Assembly (NCBI RefSeq): GCF_001485435.1 | Contig: NZ_BCMS01000001.1 | Span: forward strand, 443,501 to 507,500 | Direction of reading: 5' to 3' | Length of the DNA stretch: 64,000 nucleotides | DNA from: Deinococcus grandis | GTDB taxonomy: Bacteria > Deinococcota > Deinococci > Deinococcales > Deinococcaceae | In this document: positions 30,424 through 37,254 of the stretch, one piece after another | Layout of the letters: the number at the start of each line of letters is the position of its first letter | Numbering within the stretch: position 1 is the first letter of the stretch | Translations under genes and position numbers: made by a program | The notes under the pieces: model-generated | Told to the model about the DNA's origin: nothing | The model's database searches: none | What the model saw: the letters and a program-made list of their open reading frames with translations, nothing else

Positions 30424-31097
30424 GCGCGGTCCCCGGTCAGCCACGCCAGCAGCCGCGACGGCCAGTCCACCCGGTCCGAGCGGCTCGCGCGGCCCGGCAC
30501 CAGCCGCAGGTACCCGGCCAGCGGGGCCTCCGGGTCGCTGCCCAGCAGGTCGGCGTCCAGTTCGGCCAGCAGCGCCGCCAGGGCACCCGGCAGCTCAGCG
30601 GCGGCGACCGGCGGCCCGACGCGCACAAACGCCTCCGGGAACTGCGCGCCGCGCAGCACCACCCGCAGCGCCACCGGCACCAGCGGCACCCCGGCATGCC
30701 GCGCGATCCACGCCGCGCCCGGCTGCACGCCCCGCAGCGGCCCCGCCGGGTGCAGTTCGCCCTCGGGGAAGACCACCAGCCAGCCCGCGCGGGCGCGGCG
30801 CACCCCGGCCCTCACCTCGTCCGCACGCAGCGCCCCCACCCGCCGCAGGAACGGAAAGCGGGCCAGCTGCCGTCCCGTCATCAGCACGCTGAACGGCTGG
30901 CTGCACGCCAGGGCCACCTCGCGCAGCACGTACCCGTCCCACCAGCTGTGATGGTTCGGGGCGAGCACCGCCCCGCCGCCCGGCAGTGGGCCGCGCACCC
31001 ACACCCCGCCCAGAGAGCCCCGCACGCTGCGGCGGACGCTCAGGGACAGCAGCCCGGTCGCCCAGGCGTGCCGCTGCGGGATGTCAGGGGCGGTCAA
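30420..31097 (-). CDS. PlsC-type acyltransferase, CruD-like
   Basis: 225 residues. HX4D box in APNHHSWWDGYV and the FPEGELHPAGPL motif of lysophosphatidate-type acyltransferases. CruD of Chlorobaculum, of this superfamily, acylates carotenoid glucosides; the gene lies between cruF and the glycosyltransferase with overlaps at both ends. Start is not certain: TTG 31097 overlaps the cruF end by 14 bp. It could instead serve phospholipid synthesis. Confidence 0.78.
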   Translation of the reverse strand: MTAPDIPQRHAWATGLLSLSVRRSVRGSLGGVWVRGPLPGGGAVLAPNHHSWWDGYVLREVALACSQPFSVLMTGRQLARFPFLRRVGALRADEVRAGVRRARAGWLVVFPEGELHPAGPLRGVQPGAAWIARHAGVPLVPVALRVVLRGAQFPEAFVRVGPPVAAAELPGALAALLAELDADLLGSDPEAPLAGYLRLVPGRASRSDRVDWPSRLLAWLTGDRA

Positions 31098-32109
31098 AGC
31101 GCGTCACCCGCCGCGCCAGCCACAGGCCCCCCAGCATCGCCGCCAGCGTCACCCCGGCCTCAACGAACCGGCCCACCAGCACCAGCCCGCCCGGCAGAAA
31201 GAACGCCTCAATGGGGTACACCACGCGGAAATCAGCGCCCCGCGCCGCGCGGCCCGGCAGCAGGCTCAGGCTCGGCCCCCGGTGGGGCGGGAAGTCCCGT
31301 GCCTGCCACGGCAGCGCCCACGCCCACTCCTCCCGCCGTAGCCCGAACAGCCGCGGGGCGAGGCCCGTGAACGCCCACGAGATCAGCCACCCCACCCCCC
31401 ACCAGCCCAGGAAGTTCTGCACCGGCGCGCCCGCCCACAGCGGCAGCGGATCACTCCAGAGCCAGTAGCGCTGCGCGGTCATCAGCGGCTCCAGGCCCAC
31501 GTCCCACAGCAGCATCAGCAGCCCCGCCAGCCAGGGCCGCCCGCCCGAGAGGCTCGTGGCGGTCAGCGTCAGCGCGAACCAGCCCAGCGGCACGATCAGC
31601 GGCACGCTCAGCAGCAGCGGCCCCGGCGCGGTCGCGTACGAGTACAGCCCGAACGGAATCCCGGTGCGGCTCCCCAGCACCTCCACGCCCAGGCCCAGCA
31701 CGAACGCCACCAGCGCCATCAGCCCCGCCTTCCAGGCGTTCTCGCGCTCCCACACGAACAGCAGCGCCGCCACGAACAGCGCGCCCGTGCTCGCCAGCCC
31801 CAGCACCGGAAAGCCGTCCGGCCACAGCGGCACCGGGATCTTCAGCGCCACGTACAGCGCCACGAACCACATCCATGGGCGCGTCACCGCCAGCAGCCCC
31901 GCGAAGCGCGACGCCAGCACCCCCGCGAAGTCCCGGCCCAGCGCGTCCCCCGCCAGCGCCAGCACGCCCGCCAGCGGCAGCCCCAGCGCGATCAGCGCCC
32001 AGCCCACCGCCAGACCGGACATGACCAGCAGCGCCCCCAGGAACGCCACGCCCAGCGCCGCGAACGCCAAGCCGGCCCGCCACACGGTGTGGGAGAGGGA
32101 CACCCTCAC
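31084..32109 (-). CDS. cruF: Carotenoid 1,2-hydratase, CruF type
   Basis: 341 residues, polytopic with about eight helices (for example GRPWLAGLLMLLWDVGLEPL and NFLGWWGVGWLISWAF, the latter typical of DUF422/CruF). It adds water to the psi end group to make the 1'-hydroxyl of deinoxanthin. In D. radiodurans the same order cruF-nudix-crtO occurs (DR0091-DR0093). GTG 32109 overlaps the Nudix stop as GTGA and was preferred to the longer in-frame reading. Confidence 0.9.
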   Translation of the reverse strand: MRVSLSHTVWRAGLAFAALGVAFLGALLVMSGLAVGWALIALGLPLAGVLALAGDALGRDFAGVLASRFAGLLAVTRPWMWFVALYVALKIPVPLWPDGFPVLGLASTGALFVAALLFVWERENAWKAGLMALVAFVLGLGVEVLGSRTGIPFGLYSYATAPGPLLLSVPLIVPLGWFALTLTATSLSGGRPWLAGLLMLLWDVGLEPLMTAQRYWLWSDPLPLWAGAPVQNFLGWWGVGWLISWAFTGLAPRLFGLRREEWAWALPWQARDFPPHRGPSLSLLPGRAARGADFRVVYPIEAFFLPGGLVLVGRFVEAGVTLAAMLGGLWLARRVTRFDRP

Positions 32110-32501
32110 GCCCGCACCGCCGTCAACGCCGCGAAGTACGCGCGGGTCGCGCCGGACACGTCCACCGGCAGGGCTGAGAGGGGCCACCAGCGGACCTCCG
32201 CCGCGTCATCCGAGGCGCGCGGCACCCCACCCGCGAAGTCCGCCGTGAACACGTGCGTCTCCCAGGCGACCACGTTCCCGTCCGGGTACGTGTGCCGGTG
32301 TGGAAACACGCCCAGGGAGCGCAGCGCGCCCACGCTCAGGCCCGTCTCCTCGCGCAGTTCTCGCCGCGCGGTGTCCTCGCGTGACTCCCCGGCGTCCGCG
32401 CCGCCGCCCGGCACGTCCCACAGGGCGTTATCGCCCCGGCGAACCAGCAGCACCTCCTCACCCCGCAGGACCGCAACGCCTGCACCCATACGGCGGATCA
32501 A
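32106..32501 (-). CDS. Nudix hydrolase
   Basis: 131 residues from the TTG start. Nudix box GGGADAGESREDTARRELRE(E) with the REXXEE core is complete, so it should hydrolyse a nucleoside diphosphate-linked substrate. TTG 32501 has GGAGG five bases upstream; ATG 32489 is the alternative; a longer reading to 32621 crosses an intergenic repeat. Conserved between cruF and crtO in D. radiodurans, function in pigment synthesis unknown. Confidence 0.85.
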   Translation of the reverse strand: MIRRMGAGVAVLRGEEVLLVRRGDNALWDVPGGGADAGESREDTARRELREETGLSVGALRSLGVFPHRHTYPDGNVVAWETHVFTADFAGGVPRASDDAAEVRWWPLSALPVDVSGATRAYFAALTAVRA

Positions 32502-32623
32502 GGACGCCTCCGGTGAATCAGGCGGGAGCGCGGCGGACGCGCCCCCTCGCCCCGACCCTCGCTCCTGCGGAGCTCTACGAGGCCCACGGGGGGAGAGGGA
32601 GCAAGACAATCCATCCTCCATCC

Positions 32624-32639
32624 TCTATCAACCATCAAC
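32624..32639. repeat. 16-bp repeat TCTATCAACCATCAAC
   Basis: Identical 16-mer to the right arm of the inverted repeat at 12393-12450. Here the partner arm is missing. It lies in the spacer between crtO and the Nudix gene, together with a GC-rich tract (32540-32605). Confidence 0.6.
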
Positions 32640-32643
32640 TGCC

Positions 32644-34179
32644 TCACCGCCAGCGGCGGCGCGTCAGGTCTTTCACGAGGACCTGCGCGGCGTTGCGGCC
32701 CGAGGCGCCCATGATGCCGCCGCCGGGGTGGGTGCTCGCACCTGTGAGGTAGAGGCCCTGCACGCCGGGCCAGCGGTACTGGCTGGCCTTCATCCAGGGG
32801 CGGAAGGAGAACATCTGGTCGAAGCTCATTTCGAGGTGCATGACGTTCCCGCGGTGCAGGCCGAGGTTCGTTTCCAGCCACTGCGGCGTCTGGACGAGTT
32901 CCCCGACGATGGTGTCGCGGGTGCCGGGCGCGTAGTGTTCGAAGGCGTTGAGGATGTTCTCGCGGGCTTCGGCGGTGCGGGTTTCCCAGGAGCCGCTGCT
33001 CAGTTCGTAGGGGTAGTACTGCGCCCACAGCCACAGCACGTCCCCGCCCGGAGGGGCCAGCGAGTCGTCCACGGCGCTGAAGCTCATGGCGATCAGCGGC
33101 GGGTCGCTGGTGGGTTCGCCCGCGAGGTACTCGCCGTAGCCTTTCATGAGCTGCCCCTCGTTTTTGATCAGCAGGCCCAGGCCGACGCGGCTGTCCGGTT
33201 CGGTGTGGTTCCGGTACTTGACCTTCTCGCTCAGGGCGAGGCGGAGGATCATCCCGAAGCCGTTCCCGACCCGGACCTGCCGCGCGGCGGGCGGGACGTA
33301 CTCGTCGGGCAGCGCGCCCGCCGTGGTGAGGACGTGCGTGCCGGACACGACGGCCCGCGCGGTGTACGTCTCACCGCTGGCCAGTCGCACGCCCTGCGCC
33401 TTGCCGTCCTTCACCAGAATGTCCTTCACGGGGGCGTTCACGAACACCTGCCCGCCGTCGGATTCGATGGCGCGCTTCAGGGCTTTCGTCAGGCCGCCGC
33501 TGCCGCCCTTGGGCCGCGCCACGCCGCCCTCGTGGTACAGGGGGTGCCACAGCAGGAACGGTGCACTCAGCGGGTCACTGGGGGGCGGCCCGCTCTGCGC
33601 CGCCATCCACACCAGCGGGGCGCGCACCCGCTCCTCGGTGAAGTACTCCCGCGCCACGTCCCCGTACGGGCGCAGAATGCGGGGCAGTTGCTCCATCCAG
33701 TCCTTGCCCTTCCCGCTGCTGACGACCATCTTGCCCATGTCCAGCGGTCCTGGCGCGGAGTTGAACAGGTCCGCCACGGAGCGCGCAAAGGGCGTCCAGT
33801 CGTCCAGAAATTTCGTGTACGCCTCGCCCTGACCGGGGAACAGGGCTTCCAGTTCCCGCGCGGTGCGCCCCGCGTCGCGGTGGATGAACCACGGCGTCTC
33901 CCCGTCCGACGCGTGGAACATCGGGTCGACCTCCAGGTAGTGCAGGCCGTGCCGCGTGAGTTCCAGTTCCCGCACCACGGGCGTCATGCGGATCAGGATG
34001 TGTGCGCTCCCGCCGTAATCGAAGCGGTACCCCGGCACGAGTTCCTCGGTGCTCACGGCCCCGCCGACGATGTGCCGCCGCTCGAACACGCCCACCCGTA
34101 GGCCCGCCTTCGCGGCGTACGCGGCGGTCACCAGCGCGTTGTGGCCTGCGCCCATCACGATCACGTCGAAATCCGGCAT
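32644..34179 (-). CDS. crtO: Carotene ketolase CrtO
   Basis: 511 residues, matching the known Deinococcus enzyme in size. FAD-binding VMGAGHNALVTAAYAAKAG at the N-terminus and GASTHPGGGIMGASGRNAA at the C-terminus mark the CrtI-like CrtO family that puts a keto group at C4 of the beta ring in deinoxanthin synthesis. The start at 34179 (MPDFDVIVMGAG) is placed just before the FAD strand. First gene of the carotenoid run Nudix-cruF-cruD-like-cruC-like. Confidence 0.92.
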   Translation of the reverse strand: MPDFDVIVMGAGHNALVTAAYAAKAGLRVGVFERRHIVGGAVSTEELVPGYRFDYGGSAHILIRMTPVVRELELTRHGLHYLEVDPMFHASDGETPWFIHRDAGRTARELEALFPGQGEAYTKFLDDWTPFARSVADLFNSAPGPLDMGKMVVSSGKGKDWMEQLPRILRPYGDVAREYFTEERVRAPLVWMAAQSGPPPSDPLSAPFLLWHPLYHEGGVARPKGGSGGLTKALKRAIESDGGQVFVNAPVKDILVKDGKAQGVRLASGETYTARAVVSGTHVLTTAGALPDEYVPPAARQVRVGNGFGMILRLALSEKVKYRNHTEPDSRVGLGLLIKNEGQLMKGYGEYLAGEPTSDPPLIAMSFSAVDDSLAPPGGDVLWLWAQYYPYELSSGSWETRTAEARENILNAFEHYAPGTRDTIVGELVQTPQWLETNLGLHRGNVMHLEMSFDQMFSFRPWMKASQYRWPGVQGLYLTGASTHPGGGIMGASGRNAAQVLVKDLTRRRWR

Positions 34180-34275
34180 CCCGCGCAGTCTCGCACGCCA
34201 CCCCGCTCCCGGAGCGTCACCCCGCACGCAGAAGCGGCCCGCCCCCACCGGGAACGGACCGCGCCGCAGGGACGC

Positions 34276-34908
34276 TCAGGGCAGCTGCACGGTCCTCCCG
34301 TTCGTGAAGGTCACCGTCACCTGCGGATCGGTCGTCGCCGCACCCGACACGGTGCAGGTCGCGATCCGGTCGCGGTAGTTCACGTTCTCCAACGGGCACG
34401 GCCCGTCACGCAGCGTGCCGCCCGACTGCGCCGCGATTACCATGGTGTACGCCGACATGGCCGCCGCCCGCTCACCCGCCGCGCTGGCCCGCTCACGCGC
34501 CTCCAGCAGGCCCGGCATCAGCACCGCCGCCAGCAGACCCACCGCAGCGACGTTCAGGACCGCGTGACCGGCGATCAGACCGATCTTCACCCCGGCCTCC
34601 AGATCCGGACGGAACTGCTGCGCGGCCCGCCGGGCGTACGCCTGCCCGAAGTGCACCAGCAGGGCAACGAAGCCCACCAGCGGCAGCACCCCGAACACGG
34701 GAACGGTCGTCAGGCCCACCAGAAACGCCCCCGTCAGGTTCAGCGCCAGCAGGATACCGACCCACCCGACGTGCCAGCCCACCAGCCCGATGTACGTGAA
34801 CCCCGCGCCGGGCAGCAGCACGTTCAGCAGGTACCCCACAGCCAGATTCGGGGCTTTGCGGGACGTGGGCGCGGTGGTCGGGCGGATGGTGTCTTCAGGC
34901 CAGGTCAT
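34276..34908 (-). CDS. Membrane protein with pilin-like C-terminal part
   Basis: 210 residues. Residues 20-90 form two or three hydrophobic segments in a TM2/RDD-like arrangement (NLAVGYLLNVLLPGAGFTYIG). Residues 107-162 read like the conserved helix of type IV pilins (VGLLAAVLMPGLLEARERAS), followed by a globular tail with a Cys171-Cys185 pair. There is no prepilin cleavage site at the N-terminus, so it looks like a chimera. TAGCGT lies 6 nt before the ATG (leaderless). Confidence 0.75.
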   Translation of the reverse strand: MTWPEDTIRPTTAPTSRKAPNLAVGYLLNVLLPGAGFTYIGLVGWHVGWVGILLALNLTGAFLVGLTTVPVFGVLPLVGFVALLVHFGQAYARRAAQQFRPDLEAGVKIGLIAGHAVLNVAAVGLLAAVLMPGLLEARERASAAGERAAAMSAYTMVIAAQSGGTLRDGPCPLENVNYRDRIATCTVSGAATTDPQVTVTFTNGRTVQLP

Positions 34909-34982
34909 GCCCGCACGCTACGGGCCGCCTGCACGCCGCGCTGCCTCAGGTGCCCGCGCCCCCGGCGGGTGCATGATGACCC

Positions 34983-35447
34983 ATGACCTCATTCACGATC
35001 CGCCGCCTCGGACCTGAGGACGGGCCTGCACTGGCGCAGGTCGCGCGGGACGAGACCGACTTCACGGACGAACCGCCCAGCCCACCCCTGACCCCGGACG
35101 CCGCCCGGGCATACCTGAGTGACCCGGGCGTGTGGCACTGGCACGCCGAGGACGCAGGCGGCAATCCGGTGGGCTTCCTGATGGCGTACGTGCACCGCCG
35201 CCGTCACGGCGAGCCGCTGGACGTGATGTTCGAGGAGATCGGCGTGCGCCGGTCCTGGCGGCGTCGGGGCGTGGGCCGCGCCCTGGTGGACGCCCTGCAC
35301 GCCCAGATGCGGGGGCACGGGATCGGCAGCGTGTGGGTCGCGGCAGACAGCGAGGAGGCGCGGGCGTTCTACGAGGCCTGCGGGTACGAACTCGACGAGT
35401 TGCAGGGCGTGATCCTCAGCCGGGCAGGTGATGAAGGAGCATATTGA
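34983..35447 (+). CDS. GNAT acetyltransferase, AAC(3)-I-like
   Basis: 154 residues. Motif A is IGVRRSWRRRGVGRALVDAL and motif B EARAFYEACGYELDE. The layout resembles aminoglycoside 3-N-acetyltransferase I and relatives; acetylation of an aminoglycoside is possible but cannot be claimed from sequence. Divergent from the pilin-like gene; its stop overlaps the promoter of the XRE gene. Confidence 0.8.
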   Translation: MTSFTIRRLGPEDGPALAQVARDETDFTDEPPSPPLTPDAARAYLSDPGVWHWHAEDAGGNPVGFLMAYVHRRRHGEPLDVMFEEIGVRRSWRRRGVGRALVDALHAQMRGHGIGSVWVAADSEEARAFYEACGYELDELQGVILSRAGDEGAY

Positions 35448-35472
35448 CAAAATGTTGTAGAAATACAACAAT
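35444..35472 (+). promoter_or_regulatory. Promoter with palindromic operator for XRE gene
   Basis: TTGACA (35444-35449), 17-bp spacer, AACAAT (35467-35472). Inside the spacer a perfect palindrome TGTTGTA-GAAA-TACAACA (35453-35470) overlaps the -10, so a bound dimer would block polymerase. The XRE start is at 35480. The -35 begins inside the last codons of the acetyltransferase gene. Confidence 0.8.
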
Positions 35473-35479
35473 ACGCAGC

Positions 35480-35752
35480 ATGGTTGCCAAAACGAACCGG
35501 CGGCCCACGCCCGCACCCCTCCACAACCGCCTGCCCGTCCTGCGCGCCGAACGGGGCCTCAGCCGCCAGGATCTCGCCGCCGCGGTCGACGTGAACTACC
35601 AGACCATCGGCTATCTCGAACGCGGCGAATACGCCCCCAGCCTCGACCTCGCCTTCCGCCTCAGCGAGTACTTCGGCCTGCCCATCGAGGCGATCTTCAG
35701 CCGCACGCCCTTCACGCCACTCAGCGAGACCGTGTACGGAGGCCCCACATGA
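35480..35752 (+). CDS. XRE-family transcriptional regulator
   Basis: 90 residues. HTH from residue 20 to 60: LPVLRAERGLSRQDLAAAVDVNYQTIGYLERGEYAPSLD, then a short tail LSEYFGLPIEAIFS. Small Cro/YdaS-like repressors of this form usually bind their own promoter; the palindrome at 35453-35470 is the obvious operator. Stop overlaps the membrane gene start (ATGA). Start at ATG 35480 rather than 35444, which would fall in the promoter. Confidence 0.9.
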   Translation: MVAKTNRRPTPAPLHNRLPVLRAERGLSRQDLAAAVDVNYQTIGYLERGEYAPSLDLAFRLSEYFGLPIEAIFSRTPFTPLSETVYGGPT

Positions 35753-36243
35753 ACGCCCTGACCGCCCCCCGCCCGCTGCCCACCCAGACCCGCCGCCGCC
35801 ACATCGTGATCGTGTACGCCGCTGGACTCCTCACCGCCGGGACCATCTTCCTGCTGCGCCTGATCGGCACGTTCGACGCCACCCCACCCGAACTGCGCGC
35901 CCCTCTGCTGATCCTCCTGCTGCTCGCTGCCGCGGCGTCCCTGTACGGTGTCCTGCACCTGGCCTTCCCGGCCCGCCTGGGCCTCCCACAGGGCCACACG
36001 CGCGACCTGGACGAACGGCAGGTCCTGCGGGTCGCGCAGGCGAACAGCGCCGCGTACCGCGCCCTGGCTCTGACCGTGCTGATCGCCGCTGAACTCGTGG
36101 TGCTGTTCGGCATCAACACGAGCGCCCTGCATGACCGCATCGACGCCGTCCAGGGATTCATGCTGCTGGTCCTGCTCACCCTGCCCTTCCTGCCGACCGC
36201 GATCCTCGCCTGGACGGAACCAGATGCCGATCCACAGGACTGA
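35749..36243 (+). CDS. Four-helix membrane protein paired with XRE regulator
   Basis: 164 residues, four predicted membrane helices (residues 20-40, 48-70, 103-121, 130-155) with a charged loop between helices 2 and 3 (GLPQGHTRDLDERQ). XRE plus DUF2178-like membrane protein pairs are common in bacteria and archaea and of unknown function. Overlaps the regulator by four bases. Confidence 0.82.
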   Translation: MNALTAPRPLPTQTRRRHIVIVYAAGLLTAGTIFLLRLIGTFDATPPELRAPLLILLLLAAAASLYGVLHLAFPARLGLPQGHTRDLDERQVLRVAQANSAAYRALALTVLIAAELVVLFGINTSALHDRIDAVQGFMLLVLLTLPFLPTAILAWTEPDADPQD

Positions 36244-36299
36244 CGATCTGCGCACACCAGCCTGACGCGGCCGGTGTACCCTGCGGGCAGGAGGCAGTC

Positions 36300-36452
36300 A
36301 TGGGTCTGATGATGCTGGGTGTGTTCGTGCCGCTGCTCGCCGTGATGTTCGTCGCCGCTCGCCGGCAGGACCGCTTGAACCGCGCCATGCAGGGCATCGG
36401 CGACGGTGAGGACGCCGGGTACGTGGGCCCCCAGGTGGGCGGCCCGACCTGA
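36300..36452 (+). CDS. Small membrane protein, 50 residues
   Basis: MGLMMLGVFVPLLAVMFVAA forms one membrane helix, then RRQDRLNRAMQGIGDG and a Gly-rich tail. A clear AGGAGG site lies 5-6 nt upstream of ATG 36300. Not on the same transcript as the preceding pair for certain, but follows it by 56 bp. Function unknown. Confidence 0.6.
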   Translation: MGLMMLGVFVPLLAVMFVAARRQDRLNRAMQGIGDGEDAGYVGPQVGGPT

Positions 36453-36455
36453 ATT

Positions 36456-36541
36456 GAGGTCGAGGGTCCAAGGGTCCGAGCGGCTGAGGCGTGCGTGCTG
36501 GACAGCCCTTAGACGCTTAGACCTTCGGACCCTTAGACCTT
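36456..36541. repeat. Hairpin of GGTCCAAGGGTCCGA-type repeats
   Basis: AAGGGTCCGA (36470-36479) pairs perfectly with TCGGACCCTT (36525-36534); flanking GGTC and GACC runs extend the match imperfectly. It lies between the small membrane protein and convergent pabC. The unit is the same type as in the ribE tail (6868-6990). Confidence 0.7.
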
Positions 36542-37254
36542 CAGTCCCCGTCCGGCCAGCCGAGGACGGGATCGTCCGGTGCGGGCCAGTGGGTGGGCAG
36601 GTCGTCGGTGTGGCCGTCAATGCGGCGGATGGGGACGAGGCCGGTGCCGCTGCCGCACAGCCACGCGCGGGTGACGTGGGCGAGTTGGCGGGTGTGGACG
36701 GGCCGCGTGTCGTGCGGGCGGCCCGTGAGGTACGCGGCGCGGGTGACGGAGGGCAGCCCGCCTTCGGGAACGACGAGGTCCCCGCCGATCTCCAGCAGCG
36801 GGGAGGTGCGGCTGCCGTCCACGACGTGCCCGCCTATGTCCTGAAGCCAGCCTTCGAAGTGCGGGTGGGCCTGCGTGGCGGCGAGGCGGTATGGGAGGTA
36901 GTTCCCGGTCTTGTGCGCGCCGAGTTGCGGGTGGATCTGCAGGTCGGTGACGCGCACGCTGACGCCCGACTGGGGGCGGGGGCCGGGCGTGAGGGGCCGG
37001 TGGGTGTGCAGGGTGCCGTGGGCGGTGACGGTGACGCGCAGCAGCCCCCAGGGGTGCGGGTCCAGCGTAGGTGGGGTGGGGTCGGGATTGGGGAGGCCCA
37101 GGAAGTCGCAGGTGACGCGCAGCCGCTCGATGTGCGCGGCCCACAGCAGCGGCTGCCCGTGGCGGGTGCGGACGGTGGTGAAGGCGGTCGCGCCGTGCAG
37201 CCACGCGGGGTCGTTCCAGGCTGGGTCGTTCAGAGTGCTGGGCAACTCGGTCAC
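36541..37254 (-). CDS. pabC: Aminodeoxychorismate lyase (class IV aminotransferase fold)
   Basis: 237 residues. Fold-type IV PLP protein; GAHKTGNYLPYRLA with the PLP Lys and EIGGDLVVP / LTGRPHDT segments fit PabC, which releases pyruvate from 4-amino-4-deoxychorismate to give p-aminobenzoate. GTG 37254 overlaps the PabB-PabA stop (GTGA). Branched-chain aminotransferase is less likely given the partner. Confidence 0.88.
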   Translation of the reverse strand: MTELPSTLNDPAWNDPAWLHGATAFTTVRTRHGQPLLWAAHIERLRVTCDFLGLPNPDPTPPTLDPHPWGLLRVTVTAHGTLHTHRPLTPGPRPQSGVSVRVTDLQIHPQLGAHKTGNYLPYRLAATQAHPHFEGWLQDIGGHVVDGSRTSPLLEIGGDLVVPEGGLPSVTRAAYLTGRPHDTRPVHTRQLAHVTRAWLCGSGTGLVPIRRIDGHTDDLPTHWPAPDDPVLGWPDGD

